Positions 24,005 to 36,448 are shown, counted from the first letter of the stretch. The stretch: DNA of 64,000 nt from Gonapodya sp. JEL0774 (GCA_027604505.1 JADIIX010000039.1:30151-94150); one strand, 5' to 3'. Program-made: numbers and translations. The notes: generated by a model not told the origin, from the letters alone.

Positions 24005-25050
24005 TCAGAACACCTTGCCCATCACCCAGCCTGCCCAAAACACCCCGATAGCCATTGACAATTTCACGTCTCGGATCTCCACTAAAGTTGTGATCAACCC
24101 AAAAGTCATGGAAAACATTTGGATCGTTCCCCCCGGGTTGCCTTTTGCAGCCTGACTTCTCAGCCAGATCGCTACATTTGCAAGCACTTCATCAGACAGA
24201 ATCATGGCAGTGCTACGGCAAGCACTGGTGGCGGGTGCTTGAGATTGGCGTTGAAGCGGAACTTGAGGGTGCCAAAGCTGTGGTGGTTTGGGTGCGGTAG
24301 TTCGCATCACCAAGGACATCTTGTGAGGCGCTGATATTAATCAAGGTTGTATCCTCATGTTCAAGAGTCGTTATGCTCGCGAAATTCTGCGACAACGCAG
24401 TAAGGCTTGGATGGTCCTCCCGAAGGGTCCTTTCTCCTAAAACTTCGATGACGTTGTTGGCTGTGGACTGAAGTGCTTCGAGGGCCTGCTCAACAAGAGA
24501 AGAGGGGAATTGAACTACTTCTGAAACAGCGTTGCTCTCTGGAGCAGGCATTGCACCAGCTTCCTCTTCACTGGTGTCACGGCCATTGCCTGTGCCTGTT
24601 TCATTGGTAGCGTCAGTAGCCCCGCCCTGATCAGATCCATCTTGGACATTCTCCAAAGGTGGAATGTCGCCTTCAAATGATGACGTGTCGGAGGAAGTTT
24701 CCAGCTGATCATCTCCGAACATGGAGCTTTGCTCCGAAATATCTTCACCATCATCATTGCCATCATTGCTGTGTATATCGTTGACCGTGGTGCTTTCTGC
24801 GCTGGATGGAACAGCGGGCAGAAGTTGGGGTGGATGATCTCCTATCAAATTCCTCGAGCCGGTCAAACTCCCGTGAAAACGCATCTACTTCCACTTGATT
24901 TGTAAGGGTGAAGTAGGAGTTGTGACCACGACCCAGGGCCTATTTGGAGAATTCCCGCAAGTGTGCGATTGTGCAGTGAGTTGGCGTTGGTTCGCTTGGC
25001 GAGATCAAACTCCACATCAGATGTGAAATAGACCTGGACGTTCGCAGCCA
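24005..25050 (-). CDS. Unrecognised acidic Ser/Thr-rich protein with hydrophobic C-terminus
   Basis: I do not recognise a family. The open reading in three blocks suggests a spliced gene. An N-terminal block starts at ATG 25050 (MAANVQVYFTSDVEF). A long middle block, 24213-24884, is rich in Asp, Glu, Ser and Thr and ends in helices (SLVEQALEALQSTANNVIEVL). The last block, 24005-24319, has LSDEVLANVAIWLRS and ends in a hydrophobic segment (MAIGVFWAGWVMGKVF) that could be a membrane anchor. Junctions between blocks are not resolved: a possible donor CAG|GTCTAT after residue 6 and an acceptor before ATG 24884 would join the first two. Function unknown. Confidence 0.45.
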
Positions 25051-25702
25051 TCAGATTGGTGCCAATGGGAGAGGACCTTTTGAAGAAGGAAGGTGTGAGA
25101 AAACAAGAGGAGACCCAACTTGATCGCCACGATGAAGCACACGAAGCACATGTAATTACCTGTTAGGGAGTAGAACGGTTAGTAAAGCAGTGAGAGCTCG
25201 GAAGATGGGAAGGAAATGTGAAAGTTGATTCTCCCAACTCTAGTGTTTTGAGGGATGAGGCTCATTCCAAATCAGTATTCCAACGCAGGCAAGAAAATCT
25301 GTGGCTGAGTCGGGTCAGTTTATGTAACTCCGTGGATTGATAAAAGCCTGGGAAAGTCTCATTTGAACGCGGCAGCATTTCAGATCTAACTCATCATATT
25401 ACGCTCTCGCCAAGAGTTTCCGGCACAGAAAATTTATAAAGGGAATACGAAAGTAAAATCACAGTTCAATCTTTCGAACTGAAAATTATCGACAGATACG
25501 GCATAACATATGTACGTTATACACATTACATTGTTGCAATCATGAGGTGGGAGGTGCCTGGGATGGGGAAACATAGAGTCATTGCAGGTAGTCAGAAAGA
25601 CAAATAAAAGTCATCCGGACGCGGAATAGTGTTCACGAATCGACTGTTGGTGAACTGGGCTTTTTGTATTTGGTTGTAATAATACCACCCTCGTCAATCT
25701 CC
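25051..25702. other. Intergenic stretch between divergent genes
   Basis: About 650 bp, AT-rich around 25380-25540, between two opposed start codons. It probably holds both promoters. No gene or repeat seen. Confidence 0.5.
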
Positions 25703-27966
25703 ATGTCTCCCTTACCCACCCTACCCGGCGACCCCGCAGGCATCCAGATTGACCACCCCGACCATCACGGTGGACATAAACAGGCTTTTGCAGCGGGATT
25801 GTTGATACAACGAAACGAGTTAAAGCTGAGAGTTGTTCGACTGCAGGCAATGCTTGGCCAGGCACAGTCTGATCTTGTAGCGAGGGATGACCTCGTCGCG
25901 CGTGCGATACTTGTGGCTGCTCAGGGCTCAAATGGGAAAGCTGAAAAGGTGAGTTCAACGACCGCGGGTTGGCAGTGCAGATGCTCTCCCGGATTCCACA
26001 CGGAGTTCGCGATGAGGGCTACAATTACAATTTCTCTTCTATGTTGTCAGGCTGCCCTTCTAAATGACTCTTCTCATCACGTTTGTTCTTTTATTAATTC
26101 GCTAAATTCATACAGCAACTTTCGAACGCGACCACCCAGACGCAGACTTGCTCCACATCCAACTCTTGCCCCCATGTATCCCTTCTTGCCCGCCTTTCCC
26201 GCCAACTCAAAACCCTTAAAGTCCGCCTCGCGAACATGGAGAAGGAGAGAGATATTGCCCGGGACGTTGCTGGGGGCATGGCAAGGTGGGGTCTGGCAGA
26301 CCGTGGTGCCCCAAACCTGCACGATGCTCGACGTGAACATGAGTACAGGCGGCAGTTCTCGAAAGCCTGGACACAAAAGTGTCACGGGCGATCGCCTGCA
26401 CCTCTTTCCGACCCCATTGTGGTTCCAACACCGATCCGAGGATCGAATCCCGCTCTGCCGACTGGGAGAGTTTTCATTCACAATAATGAACCCACACTAC
26501 CGCAACGAAAACATTCCGACTCTCTCCCTCAGTCGGCGAACTCACCACAAGACCTGAGACTCCTCAACATGACGGATGTGCCTTCATCAATTTCTCCCAA
26601 TCCATCCGTCCCAGAGAGCTCCACTTTGCCACCACCTCTCCGGAGACCATCTAATGAACAAATTCAAAGTCCTTCGTTACAGCCTCGGAGAGCTTACTTC
26701 CTTGGCAAATCCCCTGTCGCTGAGGGCGACACCACACTCACTGCTGCGAGGACTATGAGTAATCGAGACTTTGATCTCCACGGCGCAGTGCACAACAATG
26801 TGCCGGATACTACGCAAACCGCTGCTGGCCAACACCCAATCCCGGATAGGGATCCAGAAGAGGAGTATGTGGACGAAGGGTACGGTTCTCGACAAGGTGG
26901 TCATAGAAGTCGTGGAACTGATGATGGAGGCCGCATCACAGCGGTGCGAAGAAGTGATCTGGGAGTGGAGTCTGTGGGCAATGTCTCTCACAGCAGACCT
27001 CATATCACACCAGGCACGGCCTCGGACGGAGACCACCCTCGCCATTCACCTTACTCCTCACAATCCGAATTGAACCGCGGCATTGCATCTCCTTCGTCAC
27101 GGTCGTCGTCGTCCGGATCCCAAGCACACCGTAACTACATACACCAAAACAACACGTACCACAAACAGTCTCAGAGCTCAACCACGACTTCAATTTCAAC
27201 ACCTCTTTCCGCGGTGCTCGTGCCGACCTTGACCTCGACTTCTTCTTTGAGCGTGGCAACTTCCTCGCGGTCTAGACTCAGCACCCCCCCCAGTTCAACT
27301 TCACATCCCCCACGTATTACCAACACCTTTGCAACACCTCCAACGGGATCCTCGTCATCTTTGGCGACCTTGCCCTTACCATTTGATCTTCCCTCCTCTT
27401 CTTCTTTATCGGTAGGCGGCCCTGCCACCACGTGCACAAGGACTTCGGTTTCCACATCGAAAAAGGACATCTCTTCATCCGCCCTACCCGCCTCAACGCG
27501 AAACCACCCGTCGTCCTCCACGCCGGCGCTGTTTGCATCATCCATATCCACATCTTCACTCATGTCCACCTCATCGTCTTCACAATGCCTCTCCGCGGGG
27601 AACACCTTGCCTCCACCTCCACCTGGTTCACCAGCACCACGCGACCCATCGTGGAACATTACCCCACCATCGCAGCCAACCATAGCACATCCTCGTCGTG
27701 TCCGAGCTCGTTCGCCATCACTTCCAGTGACTGTTCAGCTCGCACAACCGGTGTCACTGTCAGCAGTCTCTACTTCCATAACTGGAGTGGCTACCGCTTC
27801 AAGCCCAGTGTCGGCTGTGCGCCTTGTATACGCACCTCTGGAGACCAGGCGAGTTTCAGCACCGTTGGTAAACTCGCGCAGCAGCAAGACGAGTAGATGG
27901 GATGAAGACGATCCGGATGGCGAAGGGAGTTGGGTTGTGGGAGGTGCGTTTCCCAGGGGGGACTAA
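25703..27966 (+). CDS. Coiled-coil protein with long Ser/Thr/Pro-rich region
   Basis: Two exons (25703-25948, 26116-27966) give 699 codons (698 aa). The first exon has a helical, charged stretch (NELKLRVVRLQAMLGQAQSDLVARDDL) and the second opens with LARLSRQLKTLKVRLANMEKERDIARD. Together they look like a coiled coil interrupted by a Thr/Ser loop. From about residue 170 the sequence is disordered: Ser, Thr, Pro, with a Tyr/Gly-rich patch (EEEYVDEGYGSRQGG) and a proline run. I do not recognise a family. It could be a scaffold or regulatory protein. A further small exon within the intron cannot be excluded. Confidence 0.7.
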
Positions 27967-28334
27967 GCAATGATGGAAGAGCGTGGCACACAATATGTGT
28001 TTCAGATCACACGAGCAGAGATTGAGGAGGGTAACGCTCTGAGCGTTTTTTGTAAAGCATTGTTATTCCGTCCTTGTCATCGCCCAAACTTCGAAAGTCA
28101 AAGGGGGGAGGAGAGAAAATAGCTAAAGAATGTCGACAGAACGCCGAAATAGTACTTATAGAGGATATAGGAAGTGAACGAAGTAATAAAGGGTTGCAGG
28201 GGGTAATATCAGTCAGGACCACGGGCTTTCTCGGTGGTCGGCGGCAGAAAGGTCCCAGCCCCTCCAGCACCTAAAGCCCACTGAGAGAAGGACGTGGTAC
28301 TGGAGAGGACAGAACATAAAGCCCAACGACGACA
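27967..28334. other. Intergenic stretch upstream of the phosphatase gene
   Basis: 368 bp between two plus-strand genes. Nothing recognised. Confidence 0.5.
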
Positions 28335-29066
28335 ATGTTCAGCTGGCTGACTCGATCGTCGAAAAAAGAGCAAAAGACTACCTCGGGGCCGTTTCAAGTG
28401 ATTCCCGGTGTTTCGCTATCCAGCGTCGTCCCCGCCTTGGACCGCGACACTCTACGCTTGGCCGGGATTACACACATTCTCAATCTAACGGGGCCTATTA
28501 GTCCGTCGGATCCCTCCCCTCGCTATCCAAATCAGTTCCCATCTGAGTTCACTTACATGCACATTTGCCTGCCCGACGAAGTGGATCAGCTCATTCGACC
28601 ATATTTCGAACGTACCCACGCCTTTATTGACAGTGGCTTGAAATCTGGTGGCCGTGTGCTCCTTCACTGTGAAGCGGGCATTTCGCGTTCGCCGGCGTTT
28701 CTTGCATCATATCTGATGCGACGCAAGGGCCTTGTTTTGCGTCAAGCACTGGCAGTCATAAAAGCTGCCAAGCCTGATATAGGGCCCAACGCGGGTTTCT
28801 TTGGCCAGCTTTATAACTACGAGATGGACCTTGTGAAGATGAAAGTGTTGCCCCAGTCAGAAGTGCCCTCTATCGGACTTAAGGAATACCTGATGGGCCA
28901 GTTGCTAGAAGGGCCTTGCAGTGGGATGGAAAGAACAGTTGTTGAGGCTACCCTCGTCGCGAATCATTTGGATCCAAACAGAACACTTGAAGTGCTCTTC
29001 ACGCCCCCAGAACCCACCACTAAGGCACCAGGGCCTCGCAAGATATCTTTTGGGCGACGTCATTAA
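28335..29066 (+). CDS. Dual-specificity protein phosphatase
   Basis: Single-exon gene, 243 aa, one of the few without introns here. The catalytic signature HCEAGISRSP (HCxxGxSRS) is at about residues 112-121, with the general-acid region CLPDEVDQL about 30 residues before it. The N-terminal part, FQVIPGVSLSSVVPALD..LAGITHILNLTG, is typical of small DUSP domains, followed by YLMRRKGLVLRQALAVIKAAKPDIGPNAGFF in shortened form. It should dephosphorylate Tyr and Ser/Thr of protein substrates such as MAP kinases. The C-terminal 70 residues are basic at the end and family-unspecific. Confidence 0.9.
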   Translation: MFSWLTRSSKKEQKTTSGPFQVIPGVSLSSVVPALDRDTLRLAGITHILNLTGPISPSDPSPRYPNQFPSEFTYMHICLPDEVDQLIRPYFERTHAFIDSGLKSGGRVLLHCEAGISRSPAFLASYLMRRKGLVLRQALAVIKAAKPDIGPNAGFFGQLYNYEMDLVKMKVLPQSEVPSIGLKEYLMGQLLEGPCSGMERTVVEATLVANHLDPNRTLEVLFTPPEPTTKAPGPRKISFGRRH

Positions 29067-29284
29067 CTTGTAGTAGACTATTAGTGCATTTTCCATACTC
29101 ACGTAGTATTGCGACCTGTTACCGCTATCATTTTTTTTTAATACGCTCTTTGAAGCGCTGCAATGTCTTTGACTCTAACGTCAAGTCACTTACAGTTCAA
29201 TTTTGCTCTGTTTGTTACAGGGATTTATGGAACTCAATACTAAGGAAACAATAAACTCAGACTTGTATACTGTTGACCACCCAG

Positions 29285-30945
29285 ATGGACTCCCAGCAGT
29301 CTGTAGCTATTCCTGTTCCAGAGGGTTCTTCCGACGAGACTTCTTCTCTTCTTCCGTCCCACACCATTGATCCGGGCGTCGATCCACTCCACCCACCTTC
29401 CGTACGCGGGTATTCCACCGCAAAGGAAATGGAGGCTACGATTTTGGAAGACTTGGGCCTCTTTTCTATTCCAGAGGAGATTTTGGAAGAGAAGCCTCGC
29501 AAAGTACGCGAATTTTATCGTGGTATGTGAGAGAGGTTGTGTGAAGACAAAGTCATCCATTATCACTCCCTTCCTGCAGAACAAAATGCTACCATAGCCT
29601 CCTCCCTTGTTGCTTCCGCCCATGCATCCTCATACCTTTCCCGACTCCGCGCTGTTGGGGGTGCTGCACGGAAGCCCTCACTCTCCTCTATTCCAAAACT
29701 GGGTTCAATCGGAGAGTCACCACCGAAACCTGTTGCCAAACGCGCCGAAATCGCAATCTCTGCATCCTTCTTCGTCAATGTCGGGTTGCTAGCCATTAAA
29801 TTGCTCGTGCTGTTTGCAAGCGGAAGCACAGCGGTGTTGGCAAATGCGGTCGAGAGCGTGCTGGACCTTTTTGCTGGCTCACTTATTTATGTCTCCTCGA
29901 GGCTTGGTAAGATCTTCTGATAATGCAGCTCCCAACGACCACCTCCCCAGCACTTCCACGATTGGGACTCATGTAAAACCTCCGCACCATTCATCCCCAG
30001 CTGCCACCCCCAACAAAACGCACTACCCGACAGGGCGCCATCGACTTGAGCCCCTCTCCATCATTGTCCTCGCCGTCCTGTCCTCCATGGCAGCTCTTCA
30101 AGTCGCCAATGGTGCTGCTGACACCCTTCTTGAAGACCAGCCAAGTATCGTGGACATGGACACACGCAGCATTGTGCTCATGAGCTTGGTGGTAGTAATC
30201 AAGACAGGACTGTGGAAGTACTGTGCCATGGTAACAGAAAGCCCAGGAGCTCAGGCTCTTGCCCAAGATCACTTCAATGATGTGATCTCAAATATTTTCA
30301 CGTTGCTTGCGGCAGTGGCAGCGTCAAAGGGTTACTGGTGGATTGATCCGCTCGCCGCCTTGCTGATTTCTCTATATATTGTCGTCAACTGGGTTAGGTA
30401 TGGTCACGGACTCGTCCCTCCTTGCGTACCTCAGCTCATCCGTTCTCCTAGCACCACCTTTGAACAGATCAAAACCCTCACCGGCCCCGCTGCAAGTGCT
30501 CATGAACTCCGTGTACTCACCCACCTCGTCTATTCATTTCTCACAAAGTATCCCACATCTCGATACGTGCTCGCCAATCCGGACTCTGCTCGTTGGGCTG
30601 ACGAGTTGAAGAAGTGGTACGTGGATACAGTCCGAGCGTACCATATGGGGAATCACTTGTTCGTGGAGTGCGATGTGGTATTGCCAGAGGATATGCCATT
30701 GAGGATCGCCCATGAGTGAGGTTCATTGCTAGGCCTAGTTACCCTCCTGGACTGATTCCTCAAACTGCTCCCCTCACACGTACGTTTCATCTAGTCTCGC
30801 ACAATCTCTCCAAGACTGCCTTGAAGCATTCCCCGAGTACCTCGATACTTTACCTTTTGATATTCAGGACACGCTGGACATGTCGCGCATAGAAAGGGCG
30901 TTCGTCCATTTGGATTGGGAATGGGATCATGCGCCTGAGCACTGA
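29285..30945 (+). CDS. Cation diffusion facilitator (CDF) transporter, Mn/Zn type
   Basis: Exons 29285-29522, 29580-29906, 30001 to about 30399, about 30453-30718 and about 30796-30945. A hydrophilic N-terminus of about 150 aa leads into TM1-TM2 (AEIAISASFFVNVGLLAIKL, AVLANAVESVLDLFAG). Then come YPTGRHRLEPLSIIV (the YPxGxxRxEP loop typical of fungal Mn-CDFs), further TMs with DHFNDVISN, and a cytosolic C-terminal domain ending in AFVHLDWEWDHAPEH. The TM5 DxxxD site is present. In TM2 the first Asp of the usual DxxxD is Glu (ESVLD). It should export or sequester Mn or Zn into vacuole or Golgi. Introns 2 and 3 were placed by phase and motif continuity. Confidence 0.85.
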
Positions 30946-31629
30946 CACTCGTGGAAGTACGAAGACTATGAGGAAGAAAGTGTCACAACTTCCTGCTCAA
31001 ACATGAGCTCCCCAAACCCTTTGAACCTCTGGTGTCGCCGTGTTCGAACGAGGGAAGGCCATGGCGAATCGAAAGCAACTACTGCATGCTGAATTTTGGT
31101 TAACTCTTCAAAGCATGTGCATTGATATTTGATTTTCTGCTAGAAGTAATGATTGAACCTGAGCATATACGCGCAGGTATAGAGACTGTGTTGAAGTAGT
31201 GATGTAGTACATCCATGAATCATGCAAATCATCAATCCTCAAAATGTCAAAAAATGAGAGCACCATTTCCCTCCCATCCGTCCAGTTCAATCAGTGTCGT
31301 TTGCATTGAACAACATGAAAATCCTGGAAGTGCCAACCACGCGCGTCCACAAAGGAGTTTATTTCGCAGCCTTTTCGAGTTCGGCGTCAATGAGCGGGAT
31401 CTGGAGGAGCAAGGAGGAGGGTGAAGAGAGAGTCACGAAGGGGATTGCGGTGCAGAAGCGGACAACAGCTATTGCAAACGGCCCATCGACATGGGAGCGC
31501 TGGCCTCGACTCAGCTTTGTCGTTCGCCGAATAGTTCTCTCACAGCTCGATGTGTGTACGCTCTCCGGCAACATGAGATTCATCACCAGTTCCCCTTCTA
31601 ATCAGGCACTGTATGAGTCTCTTCCGTTC
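30946..31629. other. Intergenic stretch between convergent CDF and SUB1 genes
   Basis: 684 bp. An ORF on each strand around 31294-31635 overlaps here but neither shows motifs nor fits a spliced neighbour. I see only probable 3' UTRs. Confidence 0.45.
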
Positions 31630-32150
31630 TCATGACTCGGTAACAACACGCACAATTTTTTTTAGCAGCTCAAACTGCTCGAAGGGTAGCGAGATGCCCT
31701 TCTTGCCTGGGAAACATTGACGACAAGACAAGGATTGAATGCAGGGCATGCAGAACAACGGGGACGGAACTTCAGACACAAGCTATAGCAATGAAACGAA
31801 AAAGGAGCCTCACCTGGTTTCATCTCGCCTCCGGCGGCCGAATAGTACTCTCGAATGTCCACCATTTTGCGTCCTTTGTACGTCGAGAGCGTCACCCTCC
31901 TGTCACCCGTGAGCTTCCAGTACGGACTTCCATCATCATTTGTTGCACGTGGAACATCACCAAGTCCAGATCCGGATGCCGATTTGGATGATTTGGCTTC
32001 TGATTCAGCTGTTTCAGCTCTCTTGGCCTTCTTTGATTTTTTCTCCTCCTCGCCGTCCTCCTCTGCTCTGTCGCCACCTTTTTGGGGCTTCTCAGATTCG
32101 TCGTCAGAGTCTTGGACGTGCTCGGAGGATAAGATTTTTCTCTTGGACAT
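31630..32150 (-). CDS. SUB1: PC4/SUB1 transcriptional coactivator
   Basis: Two exons (31814-32150, 31630-31706) total exactly 138 codons (137 aa). An acidic/Lys- and Ser-rich N-terminus (about 1-65) is followed by the PC4 single-stranded DNA-binding domain: YWKLTGDRRVTLSTYKGRKMVDIREYY, then GKKGISLPFEQFELLKKIV across the intron. The domain is complete and of normal size. PC4 acts in RNA polymerase II initiation, elongation and DNA repair in the nucleus. It lies divergent from ZF-C with 536 bp between starts. Confidence 0.93.
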
Positions 32151-32686
32151 TTGGATTCCCTCTAACCTTTCCTAAAACAGGAGCATCCCCGAAATGCGAA
32201 GATCAGATTCAACAGCACGCACGCGCCAGCTGCAGAGACAATGCAAGATGCGACAACACAATATCGAAAAAGTATCTTCTGAGGACTCGTACAGCTCTGC
32301 CGCACCAGGCTACATGATGGCCATTGCAGATCCATTGTTCTTGCACTCACCATTTACTCTGCTGCATAATTAAAACTATACCAACATAATGTATTGCGTA
32401 TGCTTCCCATCAAAGCTCGTACAGCTTTTAGCAACATCGATGGCGAGTAAATTTTAGCGGTCCTATCCGGCTGGATAATCTTATTACTGTAACTATTGAC
32501 TGCTTCGTCGAAGGTGAAGACAACAGCTGGCTGAGGACACCGAGAGCCCTGGGAAGATTAAATAAAGACAAGCCGACTCCGTTTTACTGACCACAATTAA
32601 TCAAACTTGACCGCCTTCGAACGGAGTCGCCAGCAGAGAACTGTGTCTAGAACAGCACAGGACGTGGCATTTCAGCTTTCGAGGTC
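32151..32686. other. Intergenic stretch between divergent SUB1 and ZF-C genes
   Basis: 536 bp, AT-rich around 32360-32480, between two opposed starts. It presumably holds both promoters. Confidence 0.5.
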
Positions 32687-33914
32687 ATGGAGCACATCCT
32701 ATTGCCTGAGTCGAACATCACCGACCTCATATCCAAACTAAAACCTGGCGTTGGACGATGCCCGTGTCCCGTTCCCGGTTGCACAAAGTTTTTCTCCAAG
32801 TAAGTCTTCTGTGCTTGCATTTGGATTGGGTCCAGTCCCCACCTCTTGCTGATTGGATTCTCTTCGTTATCATCACATTACCCACTGGCTATCACATTCC
32901 ATTCTTGTCATTACTTCGCTCATTGCAAACTCCAGCAAAGAGAATGGGAAAGCGCACCTGAGAACTCACTGTCAAGATCGTCCTCATCCCCGCCTCTGCA
33001 CTTTATGCCAAAAGGGATTCTACAACGTGGGCGATTTAAATCGCCACATCAACAATTGTGGGGGCAACATTCTCAGCTGCCAGTATTGTGGCACGCAGCA
33101 CAAAGGCTTCGTGAGGAAGCATCGGCGGTTAGCTCACGAGAACAAGTGCCCCGCACGCTCGAAACACGAAACCGAACCTCAACTGAGACTCAAAGCCAAA
33201 ACAAGGTCAGACATCGGCACCGTCGTCAAAGTCAACAGAAAGGCAGAAAAGTCTGGATCCCGAAGAAGCAATCGCCTTAATACGCAGAGAACCGTCTCGA
33301 GAGACGCCGGCACAGAGTGTGACGACATCGTGGAGTTTGACAGTGGTGACGATTGCACCGTTGAACCCAATAATCGCACCGTCACTTTTGCTTCCGGATC
33401 AAGAAGGAAGAATCGCTTTAGTGGACAGAGCTCCCGGCCTGTGGACGTCACCGTTGCTTACGACGAGATCGCGGAGTTTGATAGTACTGAAGATCAATGC
33501 TCTTCTGCCTTGCCTGTCACGGACACCGCAGCATCTCAAATCAGGCCCCTGCTTCAACTGCCAGTCCCTTCGTCACTACCTGGGCGAGTCGCCTTCGTGT
33601 CCCTCTCACCTTCACCTAGCCCCTCGCCGTCACTTCCCCCCCGCTCGCCCTCCCCATCTGCGCTCCCGAACCAAGTTCCTGAATCACGAGGATCAGTCTA
33701 TTTCAACTTTTCGCACATCGCACCACTCCTACCCCCGTCAACCTTTCCCCATTCCTCAGTCCACCCCCCTCCGTCGCCGATCCTTCAAGATCTCTCCCAA
33801 GAGTGGTCGTACAGCTCCCAGGGTTCATCCGGCATATCTCAGTCGCAGCTTTATGTGGTGGGCTGGCTCTCACCACACCCGGATCCCTGGTCACAAGAGC
33901 CTGGGGAGCGTTAA
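32687..33914 (+). CDS. C2H2/C2HC zinc-finger regulator ZF-C
   Basis: Two exons (32687-32799, 32936-33914) total exactly 364 codons (363 aa). The family fingers are CPCPVPGCTKFF..AHLRTHC (C2H2), LCTLCQKGFYNVGDLNRHINNC (C2HC) and CQYCGTQHKGFVRKHRRLAHENKC (C2HC). Unlike ZF-A, B, D and E, no intron interrupts the third finger, which is consistent with intron loss. The middle is basic (RKAEKSGSRRSNRLN). The C-terminal half is a low-complexity Ser/Pro region (repeated PSPSPS). It is the most diverged member. Function as a DNA-binding regulator is inferred from the fingers. Confidence 0.85.
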
Positions 33915-34282
33915 TGTGCGTGAGGATGAATGTGAGGGATCATGAACAGGCTGTTTTGTCAAAAGAATGATAAGAGGAGTGCAAGAATGCGGAAGAGCAA
34001 AAGTGTCGCAGTAAGAGATGAGAAAAGAGCAGAGCTCAAAGAGAAGAGCGGAGCGGAAGGCCGATCGAAATCCCACCCCTTTCAAGTAACGAACGCTCTC
34101 TAGATGTCGTCTGTATACTTTTTATCTATTGTCTATGTTGCGTGTGTACATTATATGCATTCAAAACTTCAGTTGAACTCATCCAGACCCGTATCCGATA
34201 CTTTGAATGAGGACTTTAGTAAACCGGATTGGAATTTCATGTACCAGCCTCGGAGGATTGAGACAGCGACACCTGTTTTGGG
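33915..34282. other. Intergenic stretch between convergent ZF-C and MFS genes
   Basis: 368 bp between stops. No coding pattern or repeat seen. Confidence 0.5.
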
Positions 34283-36448
34283 TCAGACGCGCTTCAAGGT
34301 CCACCGTGTTGTCCGACCCCACACCCATATTAGCATCAGGTTTCCAACCAACATGGTGAACCCTCCAAACAAAATCATCTGCGAGGGAACGAGAAAGTGC
34401 AAATCAGAATTTTTTTTGGTAACTTCTTTCATAGAGCACCACAATGAGCCACAAGGGAACTGCGCAAGAGCAACTACTCACAGGTACAAAGTCTACCGCT
34501 TTGGCGCCAGCCGCATCGTAGGTCGTCCTCGAGTCTGCGATCGCACCGGCGATGGGGGATCCACCCAACGAGCCAGCGAGCGTCGCGCTCATAATTACAC
34601 CGAGGCGGGCCACAAGGTTGTCACCTCCGAAAACGGAAGCGAGCTTTGCGAGGGCGAAAAGAGAGCGGCGAGAGCAAGTGATGACAGATTGTGAAATCCG
34701 TGGATTTGGTGAATTCCAGTAAGGTAAAAGAGCTATATGAGAGATGAAATAAATACGTGCGAGGAGGGACTGGACGGAGCGTACCATCGTGGGCTGTGAG
34801 GAGATCCACCCTCCAGCAAAGAACCCGTAGAGCATGCCAATGAGTGCTAGGCCACCAAAAGAACTTGTCAAGGGCCAAAAGAGCATGGCGACAGGTGTGA
34901 CGATTTGGCATCCGACGTACTGGAACGAAAAGAGAGGTTTGTCAATAAAATAAAATCGACTTAGAATTTTGCTCCACAGGGTCCCGCTGTGCGAAGCGAA
35001 CATAACCAACAAAACTGACGACTACAATGTAAAAATGTATGAAATGACTCACAACATTGAGGTATCCATATTTATCCGCCAAGAACCCAAGCACTATCCT
35101 TCCCACTGCGGACCCTCCGTTGGTGAGTCCCAAGATGAGACTAGCGTTTCCCGGCTCAATACCGGCCTGAGTCGCGTATGAGGGTAGGTACGAGAATGGA
35201 ATAAAGTATCCGAAGAAGGATATGGCGTTGGAGATCCAGAGAACGAGAAAGCGAGGGTCGCGGAAGTAGGAGCGAGCGGAGGCGAGGAGGGATGTGTTGG
35301 GCGGGTTCTTCGGTTGGAAGGATGAGAAGAGGGATGATGCGACGACGCAGGCTGTGGTAAGAATGGAAAGAGTGGGAATCATAATGATGATGAGATTTAG
35401 GCGGGAAGAACAAAGAAGCGTCAATTGCCCCAGTGTATGTACGTGTGATGAGATCAGAAAACTCACATGTCACCACGATGATACCTTCGATGCGAAGCGC
35501 CCACTGCCACCCTAAAGTGTCGAGTAGTTTCTGGGTGACGACGGCCATGACCAATCCTCCGACGCCAGATCCCCCGACAGCGAGGCCGACCGCCAAACCA
35601 CGGAAGCGATTGAAGTACTCTGAGACAATGCGAATGGCTGCCATGTAAATGAAGACCTCCCCGATAGCGAATAAAAATCCCTGGAACATCAGAGTGAACC
35701 ATACTCCAGGACTGAAGCTGGCGACAATGTATGCCGAACCGGCAATGACACCACCAACGAGGACAGACGTGCGAGGTCCGTAGCGTTCAGTGAATTGACC
35801 AACGGCGGGCCCGGCGATGGGGAAGCCCGCACCGTTCAGGGAGGAGATGAAGGAGAGGACGGTGAACGAGGCAGCTCCGAACGTTTCCTGATAATAGTAA
35901 AAGCGGATGTATGTGCCGGCGCAGTACTGGAGCCCGACGGAGAAAAAAACTTTTTATTGTTCATGGAGATCGGTGGGCAAGATCGCGGAGACAGAATCGG
36001 CAGCAAAGCTCAGGGTGGTCTTTCTTGGGAGACATCAAATTTGAAAAATGACTCACGGGTGAAAAACGAAGCGCAGACGACCATCCAAGCTTTCAGCCCG
36101 CCATCTGGATATGTGAGGGTATCACTGAAGCCATTTTGTGGTTTTATCGATGGATATCGGGTTGACACTGCGAATGAAAACCAGCAGAATTCAGTGCACA
36201 ACCAGGTGGAAACGAACAGACTAAAGCAGAGACGTGGCAGACTTACCATCGATTCTTTTCAGGGTTTCCTTTTCCTGGGCATCGGCATTGGCAGTGTCTG
36301 GGACAGCGTGCGCCTCCATGAAATTGCTTCCGATGCTCACTCCTCTACTGTTCAATGCTGCTGTTCCTCCTGATGCAACTTCGCTCGTCGTGACAGGCAC
36401 TTCTAGTTTGGCGTCGCCTGCGCCGGGTGATGGCGGAATCGATGTCAT
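34283..36448 (-). CDS. MFS transporter, monocarboxylate-transporter-like
   Basis: Seven exons (36247-36448, 36057-36167, 35467-35949, 35053-35351, 34785-34919, 34482-34643, 34283-34378) total exactly 496 codons (495 aa). A polar N-terminus of about 80 aa precedes YPDGGLKAWMVV, which matches the MCT signature before TM1. Further marks are FNRFRGLAVGLAVGGSGVGG, IPFSYLPSYATQAGI, AVGRIVLGFLADKYG, GFFAGGW and ARLGVIMSATLAGSLGGSPIAGA; the last exon supplies TM12 and a basic end. Twelve hydrophobic segments are expected. It is a plasma- or organelle-membrane carrier for a carboxylate or similar small solute; the substrate cannot be told. One intron ends in AAAAAG ahead of a T-run, a weak acceptor. 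Confidence 0.88.

Noticed and set aside
27171-27683. Long minus-strand ORF over the Ser-rich protein
   Set aside because: Shadow of biased codon use: the plus strand is continuous over 617 codons and the antisense protein is a mere Glu/Val-rich mirror.
31294-31635. 113-aa plus-strand ORF between CDF and SUB1
   Set aside because: No motif, no splice context and overlap with the SUB1 stop; treated as intergenic.
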